Assembly: GCA_963678705.1 (NCBI GenBank)
Contig: OY783209.1
Location: 16,616,001-16,680,000, forward strand
Direction: 5' to 3'
DNA: 64,000 bases
Source: Panorpa germanica
Lineage: Eukaryota; Arthropoda; Insecta; Mecoptera; Panorpidae
Made by a program: the position numbers and the translations under genes. Below are positions 11,061 to 23,880 of the stretch, piece by piece. The first letter of the stretch is position 1. Each line of letters opens with the position of its first letter. Below the pieces are notes generated by a model. That model saw nothing but the letters and a program-made list of their open reading frames with translations, was not told the DNA's origin and ran no database searches.

Positions 11061-14000
11061 AGATAAATGACGTCTGGTGGCCCTGTGATCTTGGACTATA
11101 GTAGTTATTGTCACGAACCACTTGGAATATAATAAGTATTATTATTTATTTTTCGTTTTATATCACAACATTATATTAAAATATTATGGATCGACGCAAC
11201 ATATCTATAGCTTGAACGTCTCATACTGCATCTCTGCATCAATGATAAAAATGACATATGCGTATGAAAAAGTGGCAATTTTTAATAACTTTAATAGTAA
11301 AAAAAATATGTGCTGTTCAAAATAATGATCTTAAACACATAAATATTACAATAAAAACAATTCTTATTTAATAGAAGCGACTTTACTTTACTGAAAATAT
11401 GACTAAAAATTAAGACATTTTAGAACCATTAGATATTTAAAGAAATAAAAGCGCCATATTTCAATTAAAATTTAAAAAAACCGGCTGAAAATGTGTTCAC
11501 TAGTACATTATTTCTTGCGCAAGATATTTCTTTCTTACTTCAGCAAAGTTGCTGTTATTTTTATACTATCCAATCTGGCATCCCTAAACATCTGTAGTAT
11601 GCATTTCAATATGTACAACAATAGCGTTTAATGATATAAAATTATTCTTATTGCGTATTTTTCAACGTGATTTATATTTCGGGATTCAATAATTATGGAT
11701 CCTGAATAGACTGATTTATAATAAATGTAAGTTGTTTCTTCTATTAATAACATTGATTCGCAATGCAATTGTAGTTGCATTAATTTTGTTCTCATTTACC
11801 TTGACATTCTGGATTCGACAGCTTGATTGGATTATACATAAAAGTATTGTAAATAGTTTGTGTATATTTTACTAAATTGACATGTTAACTAACATCCATT
11901 ATATTTTGTAATTCGTTTTGTATGATGACTTTTATTTCAGTAATAAATGTCATTGGCGAAAACAGTATTGAATAATTTTATTTACAATAATATATTGTTT
12001 CTTTTTTCCATTCCAGACTGCAGGGAACATACATCGGAATTATTGAGTGTTTAATAATGCCAAGCTGGACAATTAAATAACATAGATATCTTCAACACGA
12101 TTTGATAATTTTAGATTGCTGCCGAAATTGACTATAATTTGTTATATTTATGAAGGTAAATTTTTTTTTGAAAATGTTGAACTTTTATACAGATTTAGAA
12201 ATCTTCAGCTTTGTTACCTTTTTTACAATTAAATAAGAATATACTTGCTTTCCTCTACAAAACCTTTATCATGTCAGGTTCCATGTACACTTGTTTTTAT
12301 ATAAATAGAATTCGTTGTCAGATCTATGTTGCATGTATTGTAATGTTTATGTGTTTAATGAACCACCACTATTATAGGGAGAATAAAAATTACATTAAAT
12401 ATTTATTTAATACCATAAGATATTGCTATGGCGGTGAAAGTATTAACAGGTTATGAAGAGGCGAACATCTTTTTTGTTTTATATGAATAAAAGAGATTCA
12501 AGCGTTATTATATATTATATTTAACTCAGGTTATTCAGAATAATGATACTGATATTGTAATCAAGAGCAGTTCATTAATGAGCTGCAGAATACTATTTCT
12601 TTAGTTTACTCTTCACTCTTTCAACTTTTCGTTGTCTTTCTATTAATCGTTTTGAGAATTATGGAAATAGTTTTCACATGTACTGTGTGTGTTTAATATG
12701 TACTGCTGCAAATGGAACAGAAGGCAATGATTTTAAAAATTTAACTCTTGTTTAACTTTTAGAAATGTAATATTTTGATAAACTTATATTTAAAAATATT
12801 AACTAAATTATATTTTCAACACTTTGTAACCTAATAACATCTGAAGCTTCTTACAAAGTATATATGGGGATCGAAAAAGCTATTTAAACCTTATAACTGC
12901 ATAGCGCATTTTAAACTAAAGGAAGCTTTGTAAGATGCTATTACACATTATTACATAATGGCGAAATAGAAAGTAAATAAATTATTTATATTATGAATTA
13001 ATTGTTGCCTTTAATATGCAGTTTATTTTTATAAATTCTAGTTTATTTTAAGTAAATCAATAAAGATAATGAATTGCGATGAACTTTAAACTCTTCTCCA
13101 TTGTCTCGTCTTTGTGGTTTTTCTGCATTATAAAACAAATAATATTTTTTGGTGGCACACAAATTTATGAAAAAATGCAAGTGGTTATGCAGAAAATTCA
13201 AATTCAATCACAATCTCAATTTTGTATTTCATTCTAAAATAAAACAATAATTCATTTAAATAGTGCCTTTTCTATTGACAATATTAATTTATTAAAATAC
13301 CGTGACAAATGTGAATTGTTTTAGTTTTAAGACAATGTGTAAAACAAAGAATAAATAAATAACAGCTTTTACACAAAAATATATAAGAATTTAATTAACA
13401 AACAATTAATTTAAAATTAAAACATTACGAGATATACAAATTTGTCCGGTTTTTCTTATTTTGTGGCGCTTTTAATAAAACTAAGACATTTGAAATTATA
13501 TTTAAATCTGGATTACTTCAGTAAGAAAAAATATTAGAGTAATAGATTGTAATGCAAGAGTAATGACTGTAGTAACATCGCTTCTAATATTTTATTAATG
13601 AATATTATTCATCACTTGGTTTAAATATGTGCATTTTATATAATTTATTCTGATTACCGATTTATAAGTGTATTAGATTTTGTTAACGCAATTTAATGAG
13701 TACAATTATATTTACAATTTAATAACATGTAATTTTATTTTATTTTTAGATACTAGTCATCCTATTGCTCGAAATTATGACCAAATTTGATATTTCCGAA
13801 TCAAATCCAGGAGTCTAGTGGCCTGCAGCTTGCAATAGTGAATAAAAAGTGCTAATAACATGAAAGCAATTAACACAACAAAAAATTCATTCATTATTTA
13901 ATTGGAAATTACACAGTTACCAAGGTAAATCTATATTGTTATGTATAGCAATGTAATCTACATTGTTATGTATAGCAATGTGTAGTAGCATTTTATTTTA

Positions 14001-15179
14001 TGTCGATTCTCTAGTTTTTGTTCCATAGAAATATCGCGAATGACCTACTATTATCTAACGATAGCACAATCCATAGGATAATGAAAAATTACATTTATCT
14101 AATTTTTAAAATGTAACAGTTAAGAATAAGATCAAGTTATGTTTAACTTCTAATGCACTTAAAAATATACATTTCTCTAAAACATAAATTACTATGATGT
14201 CCTGCTGATTAATTAACAACTCATTTTAATGCTTTTAATACTTATCCTTACATTGAGATCCCAAGTAGACTAAGTGAACATTTTGATGATAGTGAAGGCT
14301 CAATTTAGAAAAATATACATACATTTTTTTTTATGAGAAATTGCTTAGTTGTGTAATGAGATATTTATTATTTTTTGTGGTCCATTCTAAGGTCTAGTGC
14401 TCTAGTGTATTGTCAAACCAACAGGCTCAATAAACTGTCCTGAATGTAAATACTCTTTTCTTTTGAAGAAATTAATTATTCCTTTCAACAGATCATAGCA
14501 TACGAAGACTCGTTCTGAAGAATTTTTAAAATTTATTTACTTTTATTTATTTATTTATTTACTTTTGCTTTAATTCTCTACAAATATACATATTTTTTTG
14601 CATTTCAGATTACTTTTGAGTGTGCTGATGTGGTACTAGTTTGTATAATGCATTCTTTAAACAACATACACTATTGCAATTTTTGGGGTAAGTCCTTTTT
14701 TGTATTTACATTTTCTTAAAACATGGCACAGTGGTCAATTTTAGCAAATTAGCTGACTTTCTTTAGTACATATTGTCTTCATAAATTAAAATTAAAAACA
14801 TGACCAATTCTTTATTACTTTTTACAATATGTTTTTTATTGTAAAACACGGAAGGTATAATTTTCTGTGTTGTTCTTTTTCCACTTATAATAAGTATACT
14901 GTACTGTAATTAGCGCCGTTTGCTTGGGTTTGGGTGACCCAAAATTAATATGTATAAGTTTGCTGATGTTTCGTTTATAAAACTATTGGTAATTATTTAA
15001 TCCTTTATTTGATAATTATAAACTATAAAAAATGAATGAATAACTAAAACAAAATGATTCAAGTGAATGTGATTTACAATAATTACAAGGTGACTAAGAT
15101 AATAAAATAATTTGTTAATAAAAGAAATTTATAAATATTTAATAGAAGGTAAATATTTAGTTGTTTCTTTAACATACTT
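11061..15179. other. AT-rich non-coding stretch
   Basis: Over 4 kb with no gene I can support. A small direct repeat (TTGTTATGTATAGCAATGT) occurs twice near 13,935-13,983, and a TTTATTTATTTA run lies near 14,541-14,562. Open frames are short and A/T-driven. Confidence 0.5.
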
Positions 15180-15500
15180 CCTCCGTTGATGTATCGGAAG
15201 GTGCATCAAGATTGTCTAATGGTAGTAAGGCATTTTTCTTAAGGCTCTAGTAGTTTCACCATATTGTGTGTTTTATTACTGCTACTCGTGCTGGTGAATC
15301 TGTGCCTGGTAATGATTTTATTATTCGTCCTAATGCCTATTGGGTTGGTGGCATATTGTCTTCCTTTATTAGGACCAGAGATCCTATTTTAATGTCTGAA
15401 CTAGTATTTGTCTTCCATTTAATTTTTTGTTGCCAGTGATTGGTATAATCAGATGACCATCTTTTCCAGTAATGTTGAATACAATCTTGTATATGAGAGA
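15180..15500 (-). pseudogene. BEL/Pao pol C-terminal remnant
   Basis: Read on the minus strand this gives WKRWSSDYTNHWQQKIKW, IGSLVLIKEDNMPPTQ, ALGRIIKSLPGTDSPARV and then a KALLPLDN-like tail, with stops. This is the integrase C-terminal tail of BEL/Pao pol (YWKRW..DY...Q.R.KW / VGDLVLI.EDN.PPxxW.LGRI / PG.D...RV). The same block occurs in the BEL element at 45.3-45.6 kb. Only this end is present here; no LTR was recognised beside it. Confidence 0.75.
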
Positions 15501-16190
15501 AGCGTTGCACTTTATTTACTCTTACCCGGGGTTATTGCTTAACTGGGGTTAAAAGGATGATTAGGAGCGAGGCGCTGTGCATTGTTAAAAACAGATATTA
15601 ATTGAAGTTATTGGTAGGTTTATAGTGAAATGAGTGAAAATAAATTATAACATGCATTTATCTCATCTCGCAATTATTTAAAAATGAAATTTAGTATGTA
15701 GGTTAAACTTAAGGTATTACAAAATAAATATACCATTCTATATATATAATATATCAGTTTCATTCGTACCTTGTGTGTTCCCTCAGTCGTATGCACGTTC
15801 GTTCTCTCACTAACAACACAGTTCTATTCTCATTCGGTTCGGGCAGATTCGGGGCGAAGGTTTGCAACCAGTCGCCTATGTGCGGAGAGCCTAAGAATCT
15901 AGGTGTGCGATTACTGCATCTGGAAAGATGATTCAACAGATTTGGATTTGTCTGACACAGGGTCATCCAACTTCTGTAATGTTTTCTCATCACAGATATT
16001 TCATTAGGAGTGCGCCTTCTCTTGGCGGGGAGGAAAACCTGGAAACATAATCAGAACATTCCAAAAAATAGCTCACTGGATGAGGCTTTAAATTACCGCG
16101 CTGTTATCAGTAAAAACGCGGGTAAGAATAATATTTTGCATTAAGTTCAAATTAGCAAATAACTTTTATTTACTCACAAATATTACATAC
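15501..16190. other. Unassigned, locally GC-richer stretch
   Basis: Sequence around 15,770-16,050 is clearly less AT-rich than its surroundings and holds a 77-codon open frame on the minus strand (15,760-15,993) with no recognisable domain. It may be LTR or leader sequence of the BEL/Pao remnant next to it. I cannot support a gene. Confidence 0.3.
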
Positions 16191-16740
16191 ACGCCAACTT
16201 TGTATATGGAATACAGTGAAAACATTTTATATTTTGTTGAAAAAATAAATTTAAAAATAGAATTAAAGTTTGAAATTAAATTACGAATTATTTTTTTGAA
16301 TTTAAATCATACACTGGTCGGGGAGTTTGGACCTATGAAGATCAATAAGCACGTAGTGGGCTTATCTGCGATCTGGTAGCGGTATCCAAATTCTCGGATT
16401 GCGCGTTTGCATCCAGTTCCTTTGATAGCTTAGATTGCGCCAAATTACAAGAATAAAATTCTAAGACTTTTGGCGTCCTTAAATTTTCTCCTGAATTTTC
16501 TCGAAATTCGTAATTTTGAAAAACTAAAAATTTTTTTTACTGTTTGCTCTATAACTTTGTATATGGAATACAGTGAAAACATTTTATATTTTGTTGAAAA
16601 AATAAATTTAAAAATAGAATTAAAATTTGAAATTAAATTACGAATTATTTTTTTTAAATCAAATCATACACAATAATAGGCTCTGCGACGGGGGTAAACT
16701 CTTGTATAAATGAAATTGTGCTTCGCTTGTAAGAGTCAGA
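16191..16740 (-). repeat. Unclassified non-coding repeat (NR), inverted copy
   Basis: Contains a direct repeat of about 120 bp (16,194-16,314 and 16,551-16,675; TTTGTATATGGAATACAGTG ... ACGAATTATTTTT). In reverse complement it matches parts of the NR repeat at 23.1-23.9 and 29.4-30.2 kb: GGACGCCAAAAGTCTTAGAA (here inverted near 16,460), the AATTCGTAATT..TCTATTTTTAAATT segment, and TTTACCCCCGTCGCA (inverted near 16,685). No coding capacity. Confidence 0.6.
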
Positions 16741-18409
16741 CTCCATATGAAGTATTTGATTGGTTGACTTATAATGCCTAGAGATCATTCCTAATTGCAA
16801 TACACAAGTAGCGACAGTTCAAATATTTTTAATAATAAAATGTTTGTTTTACAATAATTAATTTAATTTTAGTTTTTTATTTTAGATAATACAATTCAGT
16901 TTTATGTAAATTTAAGCAAGGTTTAATCCATATGGTTTATTAATATTTAAAATGTATGAATTTAGTTTAGGAAAAACATTATTATAATTAAACCCTATAA
17001 TGAAAATCCTGTTGACTATAAATGAGTAAAGAATAGAATATACGTGTTCAGAATGTAATGTCTTATTGTTATAATAACTTAGTTGTTATTCGCGCTACCA
17101 CTCTAATTTTGATATCTTCTTCTGACGTTTTGTTTCCAATTTTCTAATGCACAATTTTCAAGTTTCAAATATATATATGTATATTATTGTCTTTTTTAAG
17201 TTTCTGTTTCGTTTTGTGTTCTTGATATATTTTGGGTTACGAGTCGGTATATTATCGGTAAATCTTTAATGTACTAGTACTGGCAAAAAACAGTTGAAAT
17301 GAGTTTTAGTATTTGTAATTCAATTTTGCTCGAATATTATTTACTATTAAATTTTATGATAACACAGTATTGTCAAGCTTGAATATTTTATTTGTATATA
17401 TGATGAGATTTTTTATAAGGACCACTTTAATTTTACTTTGCAATTTAACCACCAAAACATAAAAATGTATGTGAGTACAATTAAATTGGCAACAGTTATA
17501 TAATTTGAAAAAATTGAGAAAATTTGAAGTAGTTTCGACCGTCAAAAATTGCATCATTTAGAATATTTTCTATTTTCTAATTGTGTACTATGTAGGTACT
17601 TTTAAGTATTTATTAGTCAATTGAGTATTCAATTACACAATGTTATTTGAATAGATCAATATAAATAAGTCATTTACTACGTTTATGTCACACTTTAAAA
17701 CAAATTGAAATGTCTTCTAGTGGCTGAGCTAGAATTCAAGTTCTTCATTGTCGTCTAAATCAATCCAACAATATTTCGTGATGCAATATACATAAAGAAA
17801 AGTCGGTTTAAAGGCTAAACATAAGTTTGAGTTAAAGTTTTTGCCATAAGCTTAGTAATTGCTACTTTGATGCTTATTGTAAAATGGTTGTCGTAATTGT
17901 TTTTTTTTTGTACTGGAATAATGTAAATAAAAATATTTAATAATAATAGAACACGCTAAGAAGTTATATTTAATAATAGAAAAGCCTAAAAGTTGTAATG
18001 TTTCTCCCACTCTGTGTCGATAATTTATCAACACCGCTGTTTTAAAAATAAAACTAGCGAGGAACATGTCGAGTATTTTTGAATTTTATATACGTACATC
18101 TATAATTGAAGCCAGTTAACACAACAACCTTAGACGGTCGTCAAATAAGTTTTTGTTAACTGCTGGTGTAATGTTGAAGACCTATAAATAGTTAACAAAT
18201 GAATAAAATGCATTATATGGAAGAACTTCTTAAAATTATTGATGATTATATAGTAAAAACACAATAGAGGAGGAACCTTATAAGAGTTTTCTCACGATGA
18301 TCCCAAGCATCGGTGTATGTCAGAAAAATTGTCGACTTGATCTGACAATCAAACATCTAGTTATAACGAGTGTGCTTTGTGAAATGCTACTGAAAAATTC
18401 AACATCAAT
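16741..18409. other. AT-rich non-coding stretch
   Basis: No gene recognised. Short open frames near 17,354-17,557 and 17,852-18,067 have no recognisable domain and A/T-biased composition. Confidence 0.4.
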
Positions 18410-19120
18410 CAATCAATATTACACTTAATTAAAGAAAAATGCAAAGCATGTAGAAAGTGGCAGAAATCAAGAAACACTCAAGATAAAACTGAATTAAACA
18501 GATTCACTAAACAATTAACAAACGAAATTCATGAAATCAAGAATGAGTCTATCAACCATTTTCTAAGTGAACTCGCTGACGATAAGGATACAGATTATTC
18601 GCTCTAGAAAGTTACAAGGAATATAAAAAAAACCAATAGTACAAACACCACCCATTCAAAGAGAAGATGGCAGCTGGGCTAAAGATAATATAGAAAAAGC
18701 ACAGCTATTTGCGGAACATCTGGAAGATATATTTCAGCCCCACGCAAGTCATGTGCAAGAGAATATGGAGCAGTTTGAAAATAATAACGAAGAAGTTATT
18801 AAAAAGATAACTCTGAAAGAAATTAAAAATGGAATTAAGGCAAACATAAAAATAAATAAATCACCAGGTTTCGGCCTGATTACTGGTGAAATACTAAAGG
18901 AACTACCAAGGAAAGGCATAATCAAATTAACGCACTTGTTTAATGCTGTGTTACGCTTGAGATATGTACCTTATTAGTGGAAAGTCGCCGAAGTAATTAT
19001 GCTAGCTAAACCAGGAAAACCGCAAAACAAGAAAACATCATACAGACCAATTTCGTTGCTTCGAATTATCGGTAAACTATTTGAAAAGTTACTGCTAAAA
19101 CGTGGCCATGTCAACGTGGA
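18410..19120 (+). pseudogene. Jockey-type LINE reverse transcriptase fragment
   Basis: Starts with a linker typical of Jockey ORF2 (RKWQKSRNTQDKTELNR, then FLSELADDKDTDYSL), followed by a stop in place of the Trp of LWK. After a frameshift it continues GSWAKDNIEKAQLFAEHL, KSPGFGLITGEILKEL, LTHLFNAVLRLRYVPY, a stop, WKVAEVIMLAKPGKP, and SYRPISLLRIIGKLFEKLLL. These are the first RT blocks (the fingers, ending at motif 2a). Sequence similarity then stops abruptly at about 19,120, before the palm, so no YADD motif is present. The following 64-codon frame tail is not recognised. Confidence 0.85.
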
Positions 19121-20270
19121 AGCGTTTCACCTGCTGCACACGGATGGACTGTCAAGAAGATTAAGAAGAACTAAGCCATTTGAGCTAGTATGAAGACCGA
19201 CAGAAAAAGAGTGTCAATAATGGCTTATACACTGACTTCAAAAATATTTCCATTATTAAATTAACTAGAAAAAATGTTATTAGATAGTTTATATAAACTA
19301 GTTATAACAATATAATAAAAAAAATCAATCAATATAATACTACATACAAGGTGTACCTTCTATATTATCTATAAATATGAAGATTATTTGCCGAATATAC
19401 AATGAAATTGAGCCTAGGATCATAGGAGTCGAGACAATCCGGTACACCTTATCATTTGAAGCAGTCAAATAACATTGATTCATTGTTACATTGTTATATC
19501 ACAAGAAGTTGTCTTCATTTGATAACATAGATATTCGAATGTCGAACTGTTTCTGTGGAAAGAAGGTCTACCATTAGCAGCCATTGAAGAACGATCTATA
19601 GTGTTAACGTTTACATTGACTTTTATCCTAGACAACAAACAATTTTCGTGGTAAAAGTGGCTTTATTAAAAGTGGTTCTTTATTAAAAATTAAAGAAATT
19701 CCTGCATGATTAAATCAATCACAAACCCACGATACATTGGACCTTTTAATGTTGTCTTCATAGAAACAGAGGTAGAACAATTATGGGTACTTACTAACTA
19801 TTTTCTGCAGTTCAAATCGGTGTTTTGTCGTATGTACTGCTGTCTTTTTGTAAGAAAGAGAAAAATTTTATTTTTGTTACAAAGATTATAATTTCATGTA
19901 ACTGTAAAAGAATATTGACAAAGCTATCCATCATCTAACTATTCAACCACCTAACTATTAAGAGAATTTTGCAATCCAACTTTGATAACAACGAAAATAT
20001 TTTGAAAAATATAAATATTTCATCATGCACACAAAAATTGAATTATAAATATTATTGCATCTTATTATTATTATTGATATTATCACCTTACTAAATGGGC
20101 ATATGTGATACTGGGTTGACTAGTTCCTCGGAGTGTCCTAATTAGTACAGGTGTGTTTATTTTATAATTTGAAGAAACCGGAAGAATGTACTAAGAAGAC
20201 AACGCAAGCTAGTATTTTATGTATATAAACGATAAACGACATTAAACTGACCTTCAAGATAGCGCGGACA
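19121..20270. other. AT-rich non-coding stretch
   Basis: Apart from the small inverted-repeat element at 19,348-19,450 nothing is recognised. Confidence 0.35.
19348..19450. mobile_element. Possible 103-bp miniature inverted-repeat element
   Basis: Perfect 10-bp inverted ends AAGGTGTACC (19,348-19,357) and GGTACACCTT (19,441-19,450) enclose about 80 bases without coding capacity. No target duplication is obvious, and 10 bp of inverted repeat can occur by chance in a long window, so this is a weak call. Confidence 0.25.
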
Positions 20271-21689
20271 ATTTCTACGGACATTAGAAATAAATATAAA
20301 TTAAAAATAAATGTAAAAAAATAAAATAAAAGAAAAGATTAAAATATTAATATAAAAAAATCAATAAAGAAATAAAAGAAAATAACCATAGAAAGAAAAA
20401 GAGATAATCAAGAAAGAAAATACCAAAAAAATTATATATACTATAGCAAAAAGAATTATTCAACATAAATATAAAATAGAATTTAACTAATAGTGATGTT
20501 TTTGAATAAAGGATAATTAAGTATTACCTGTTTTTCATCAAATTTACATTATCTTGAATATACTGGTCGTAAGACGGCCCGGAGGCGCCTTTGTAGTAGC
20601 AAATAGAAATTACTACATTTTATTTATTATACAGATGAAAAGTAATGTTGAAATTTTTCATTTGATATCACTTTATTTCTTTCTATCTGTATACTTAAGC
20701 AATTTTTTTTAGTTATGCAAGTACTGAACGTTACCCAAAATTTATCAGAATAATCGTACAAAGAAATGATTTTGTTCAAATGTTGTCTGTTTTATTATAT
20801 TTATGTACTTATGTTTTTAATCCAGATAATGGTTTGTATTGAATACAATATTGTCGTAAGTAATTAGTTCGAATTTCTTCCTGATATTAATTGAACCAGG
20901 TTTCAGAAATTCGTTATAAATGGATTAAAAACCGACATTTATTTGAGAACCGGTCAACTCTACAGACTTTGATACGACCGTGAGACCAATTAGCTCTTTT
21001 CAGAGGTTAAAATTAGACTGATTTTAATAACTGTATGCTCAAAAGAAGTTAGGAATATCTCCATCTGCCATCAGCAATTTGACTATATGTATGGCATTAA
21101 AGTGCGTAGTACTTTTCTTTTTTTCTTTCTTACTTAGTTTCAGTAAGCTCATTTCCAATGCATAGTTTAAACAAAAGTTCTATTATTTTAATTCCTATTC
21201 CTATTATAATTTTACTGCTTATTTTCTATTCGTGATCTTAAATCTAAACTAGGCCCAACGTGTCTTATAAAAATTCATGAGTTCTAAAACTGTTAAATTA
21301 CTTTTATCTGTATATAAGGATTTATAAAAATTCATTACTTAATTTACTGACAAACTCTGGTTGTAAAAATAATTAAAAATTATATTACTATGTTATGCTC
21401 TTTGGTTATCTTAAAGCTAAACATGGATTTTAAATTTCATTACGCCAATTATTAAAATATAATATATTTCTTAAAACAATAATTATATTTATTTGTAAAA
21501 ATTATTTCATGTTTCATTGTATCAGTATAAAATATTTTTATTGTTCTTAAACTAAACTTAACTAATTTCTTAAATTAATTTCATGGCGCCATCGCTTCCT
21601 GTAACATAAACCCAAAATTAATACTTTGTACAAAGAATAAATATGATTATTTCTTTTTAAAATGTAGCGATTTTTATTCAGATTTCAAC
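20271..21689. other. A-rich block and AT-rich stretch
   Basis: 20,280-20,450 is strongly A-biased on the plus strand (AAATAAA/AAAGAAA-like), unlike its surroundings. It could be the tail of an old retroposon. The rest shows no gene. Confidence 0.35.
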
Positions 21690-23095
21690 ACTGTATCTAC
21701 AATTTGAACTTTTGCATTTGTTTTATACATAACCTCCGGTTACAGAACTAATGGCCTGTTGTTCGTTGGTTGTGGTGCTAGACTGTATACTAGATGCCAA
21801 GAAGGCTTGTTTGTTTTCACAGAGCGGCATATATTGCAAGAAAATATGACATTTTTTGCTCAAGATGGCGGTTTAGGTTTAGTTTAGAAGCTATCCAGGC
21901 AAAGCATTTAAACATTTTGTCACAACCTGTTTCTGTGCAAGTCATTGCTTCTGGTGTTGGGAAGTATATTGTTAATGATTCATTTTGTCTTGTGGGTTGA
22001 TTATTCAAAATTAAATTAGAGCTTAATATCACATTCTCATCTTTAATAGTAACATTATTAATAGCGTCAATTTTAACATCAAAGTGATACACAGAGTTAT
22101 TTGATGACGAAGATGATTCTGAGTTTGAGAAGTCAGGGTCTTTTAAAGAGTCATCGACACTTTCTTCAAATATATTATTTGAGGTTTGTCGCATTTGCTG
22201 CCAATGAGTCAACCCCTCCAGCATTCAATTAAAACACGTCATCAGTGATGTCACTGTTTTTCCTTGATTGGATCGTGATGAGGTCACACAGCAAGATGTT
22301 GATTGGGTAAGAAGATCCAAGTGATTGGGAAAGGGGAGGATCCTCCGAAATACTTTTATTGTGTTTTACAGAGATTGTTTCAACGAAATATTAAAAATTG
22401 TGGAAGAATTTTCAGTCTTAGTTTTTGAAGATGATGAGAAAAACATTTTTGGACAATTTACTAATTCCTGTATAATTTTATCTTTTGCTGATAAGTTAAT
22501 TAAAGTGGGTGATGATAACAAATTCAAATTTTCCGGTAATGATGAATTTAGGAATACTAATGAGTTGTCTAATGATATAGAAATTTTGTTGAAATTTTTT
22601 TCATGAAAGTCTCGTTTAGCTTGTCAATTCTTTTGTTGTTTGCGGTGTTAGGCAGTATGATCAAATATAGTGGCATCAGTTCTCCAGTGCGCTGATTTTT
22701 CAGCTGGTGGACGCTGATAAATGTCAGGTTAACTGCTGTGAGGCTCTGCTAAATTGATATCACTTTGGTGTTAAACGGCAGACCTCGAATAACTCGTTTG
22801 ATGGGCAACTCACCTACATTAGTTGTCAATGCAGCATATTTGACATTACTGTTGTCAAGTGCTGCAGTTGCTGTGCGGTGTTGGTCGGCGTTATCAAAGT
22901 AAATATTCAGAACACCCTTCAAATTGTCGTTCTTGGTGATCAGCTTCTTTATACTTGTTACTTTCATAATAAGAATCGTGATGTCATAAAGTGTCATCTC
23001 TTGAATAAATGGCACTTCTATATGGGAAATCTTGCAAATCTCGCAAGCGACGTCTGTTTTTTGTGTGTTGCTTGAATTTCATGTCAAAATGGTAA
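21690..23095 (-). pseudogene. Chimeric LINE ORF fragment, copy 1
   Basis: Minus strand, in order: a PRE_C2HC/gag-like segment of Jockey ORF1 type (NADQHRTATAALDN, YAALTTNVGELPIKRVIRGL), the hydrophilic Asn/Ser-rich stretch of the R-family ORF, an acidic DPDFSNSESSSSSNN block, and a damaged C2H2 finger (CTETGCDKMFKCFAW..LNLNRHLEQ). It parallels copy 2 at 27.6-29.4 kb but carries two internal deletions relative to it, near 22,173 (about 100 bp) and near 22,353 (about 270 bp). Frameshifts and stops throughout. The RT part of the R ORF is not present. The frames on the plus strand here are shadows. Confidence 0.7.
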
Positions 23096-23880
23096 TTCCA
23101 TCTTTAAATTGAAATAATAAATAAACTCGTCCTATATTAATTTAACATGTAATAACAATTAATTTTTCATACAAACTGACTAGGAAAATATATTTTTTTT
23201 ATCAAAATAAAAAATATTTTCAATTTATGCGAATTTGACCAACTTTTTTTCAAAATTTGGAATTTTTTTTTTTGGATTCGAAAATTAGTTACCAAAGTTA
23301 GAATATATTAAAAATTTCAACTTTCTAGCACAATTTTTACACTCGGAAATTACTGCTCCCCGTGCCCCCAAATAAAATTTTGAAATTTTGAATTTTTCTT
23401 TTATTAATAATATACTTAATTATTCCAGAATATAAACTTTCTCCAAAGTTTTCTACCGGGCCCCCGAATTTCTTCAACCACCTCTTTTTCAATTTTTAAA
23501 TTTCTAATTTTTGAGAAATGTCAGCTTAAAATACCTTAATACACATGCAAAATTTCAACTTTCTATCTTTTACGAATTAAAAGTAATTCAGCAAAAAAGG
23601 AATCACTTTTTTTGCAGATTTTCCAAAATTACGGGTTTCCAAGAAATTCAGGGAAACATCCGGGGACGCCAAAAGTCTTAGAATTTTTTCTCTACGAAAT
23701 AGGAAATTTTTAAAAACATTGATGGAGCCGTTTTTGCGCTGCCATACAAAATTTAGTACCAAACATATAAGAAAATAAGAATATAAACATATAAGAATAT
23801 AAAAATAGATTCAAACAGTTGAAACATTATATTATAGGACTAGCGCTTCGCCCCGTCGCAAAGCGACGTGTTTTTAATAT
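23096..23880. repeat. NR repeat, copy upstream of chimera 1
   Basis: Non-coding, matches 29,391-30,112 closely and 30,150-30,585 in part. Landmarks: TTTGACCAACTTTTTTTCAAA, CTGCTCCCCGTGCCCCCAAA, CTACCGGGCCCCCGAATTTC, GGGGACGCCAAAAGTCTTAG. It ends near 23,850 with CGCCCCGTCGCAAAGCGACG, which contains the inverted repeat GTCGC-AAA-GCGAC. Confidence 0.75.

Noticed and set aside
12211-12456. 81-codon plus-strand frame MLPFLQLNKNILAFL...
   Set aside because: Single short frame in AT-rich DNA with no recognisable domain or neighbouring exon signals.
15760-15993. 77-codon minus-strand frame in a GC-richer patch
   Set aside because: No recognisable domain; may be LTR or leader DNA of the adjacent BEL/Pao remnant.
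19349-19450. Firm call of a MITE
   Set aside because: Only 10 bp of inverted repeat and no target duplication; kept as a low-confidence feature.
22325-22606. 93-codon plus-strand frame, similar to 28,699-28,905
   Set aside because: Both are antisense shadows of the chimeric LINE ORF; their similarity reflects the duplicated DNA.
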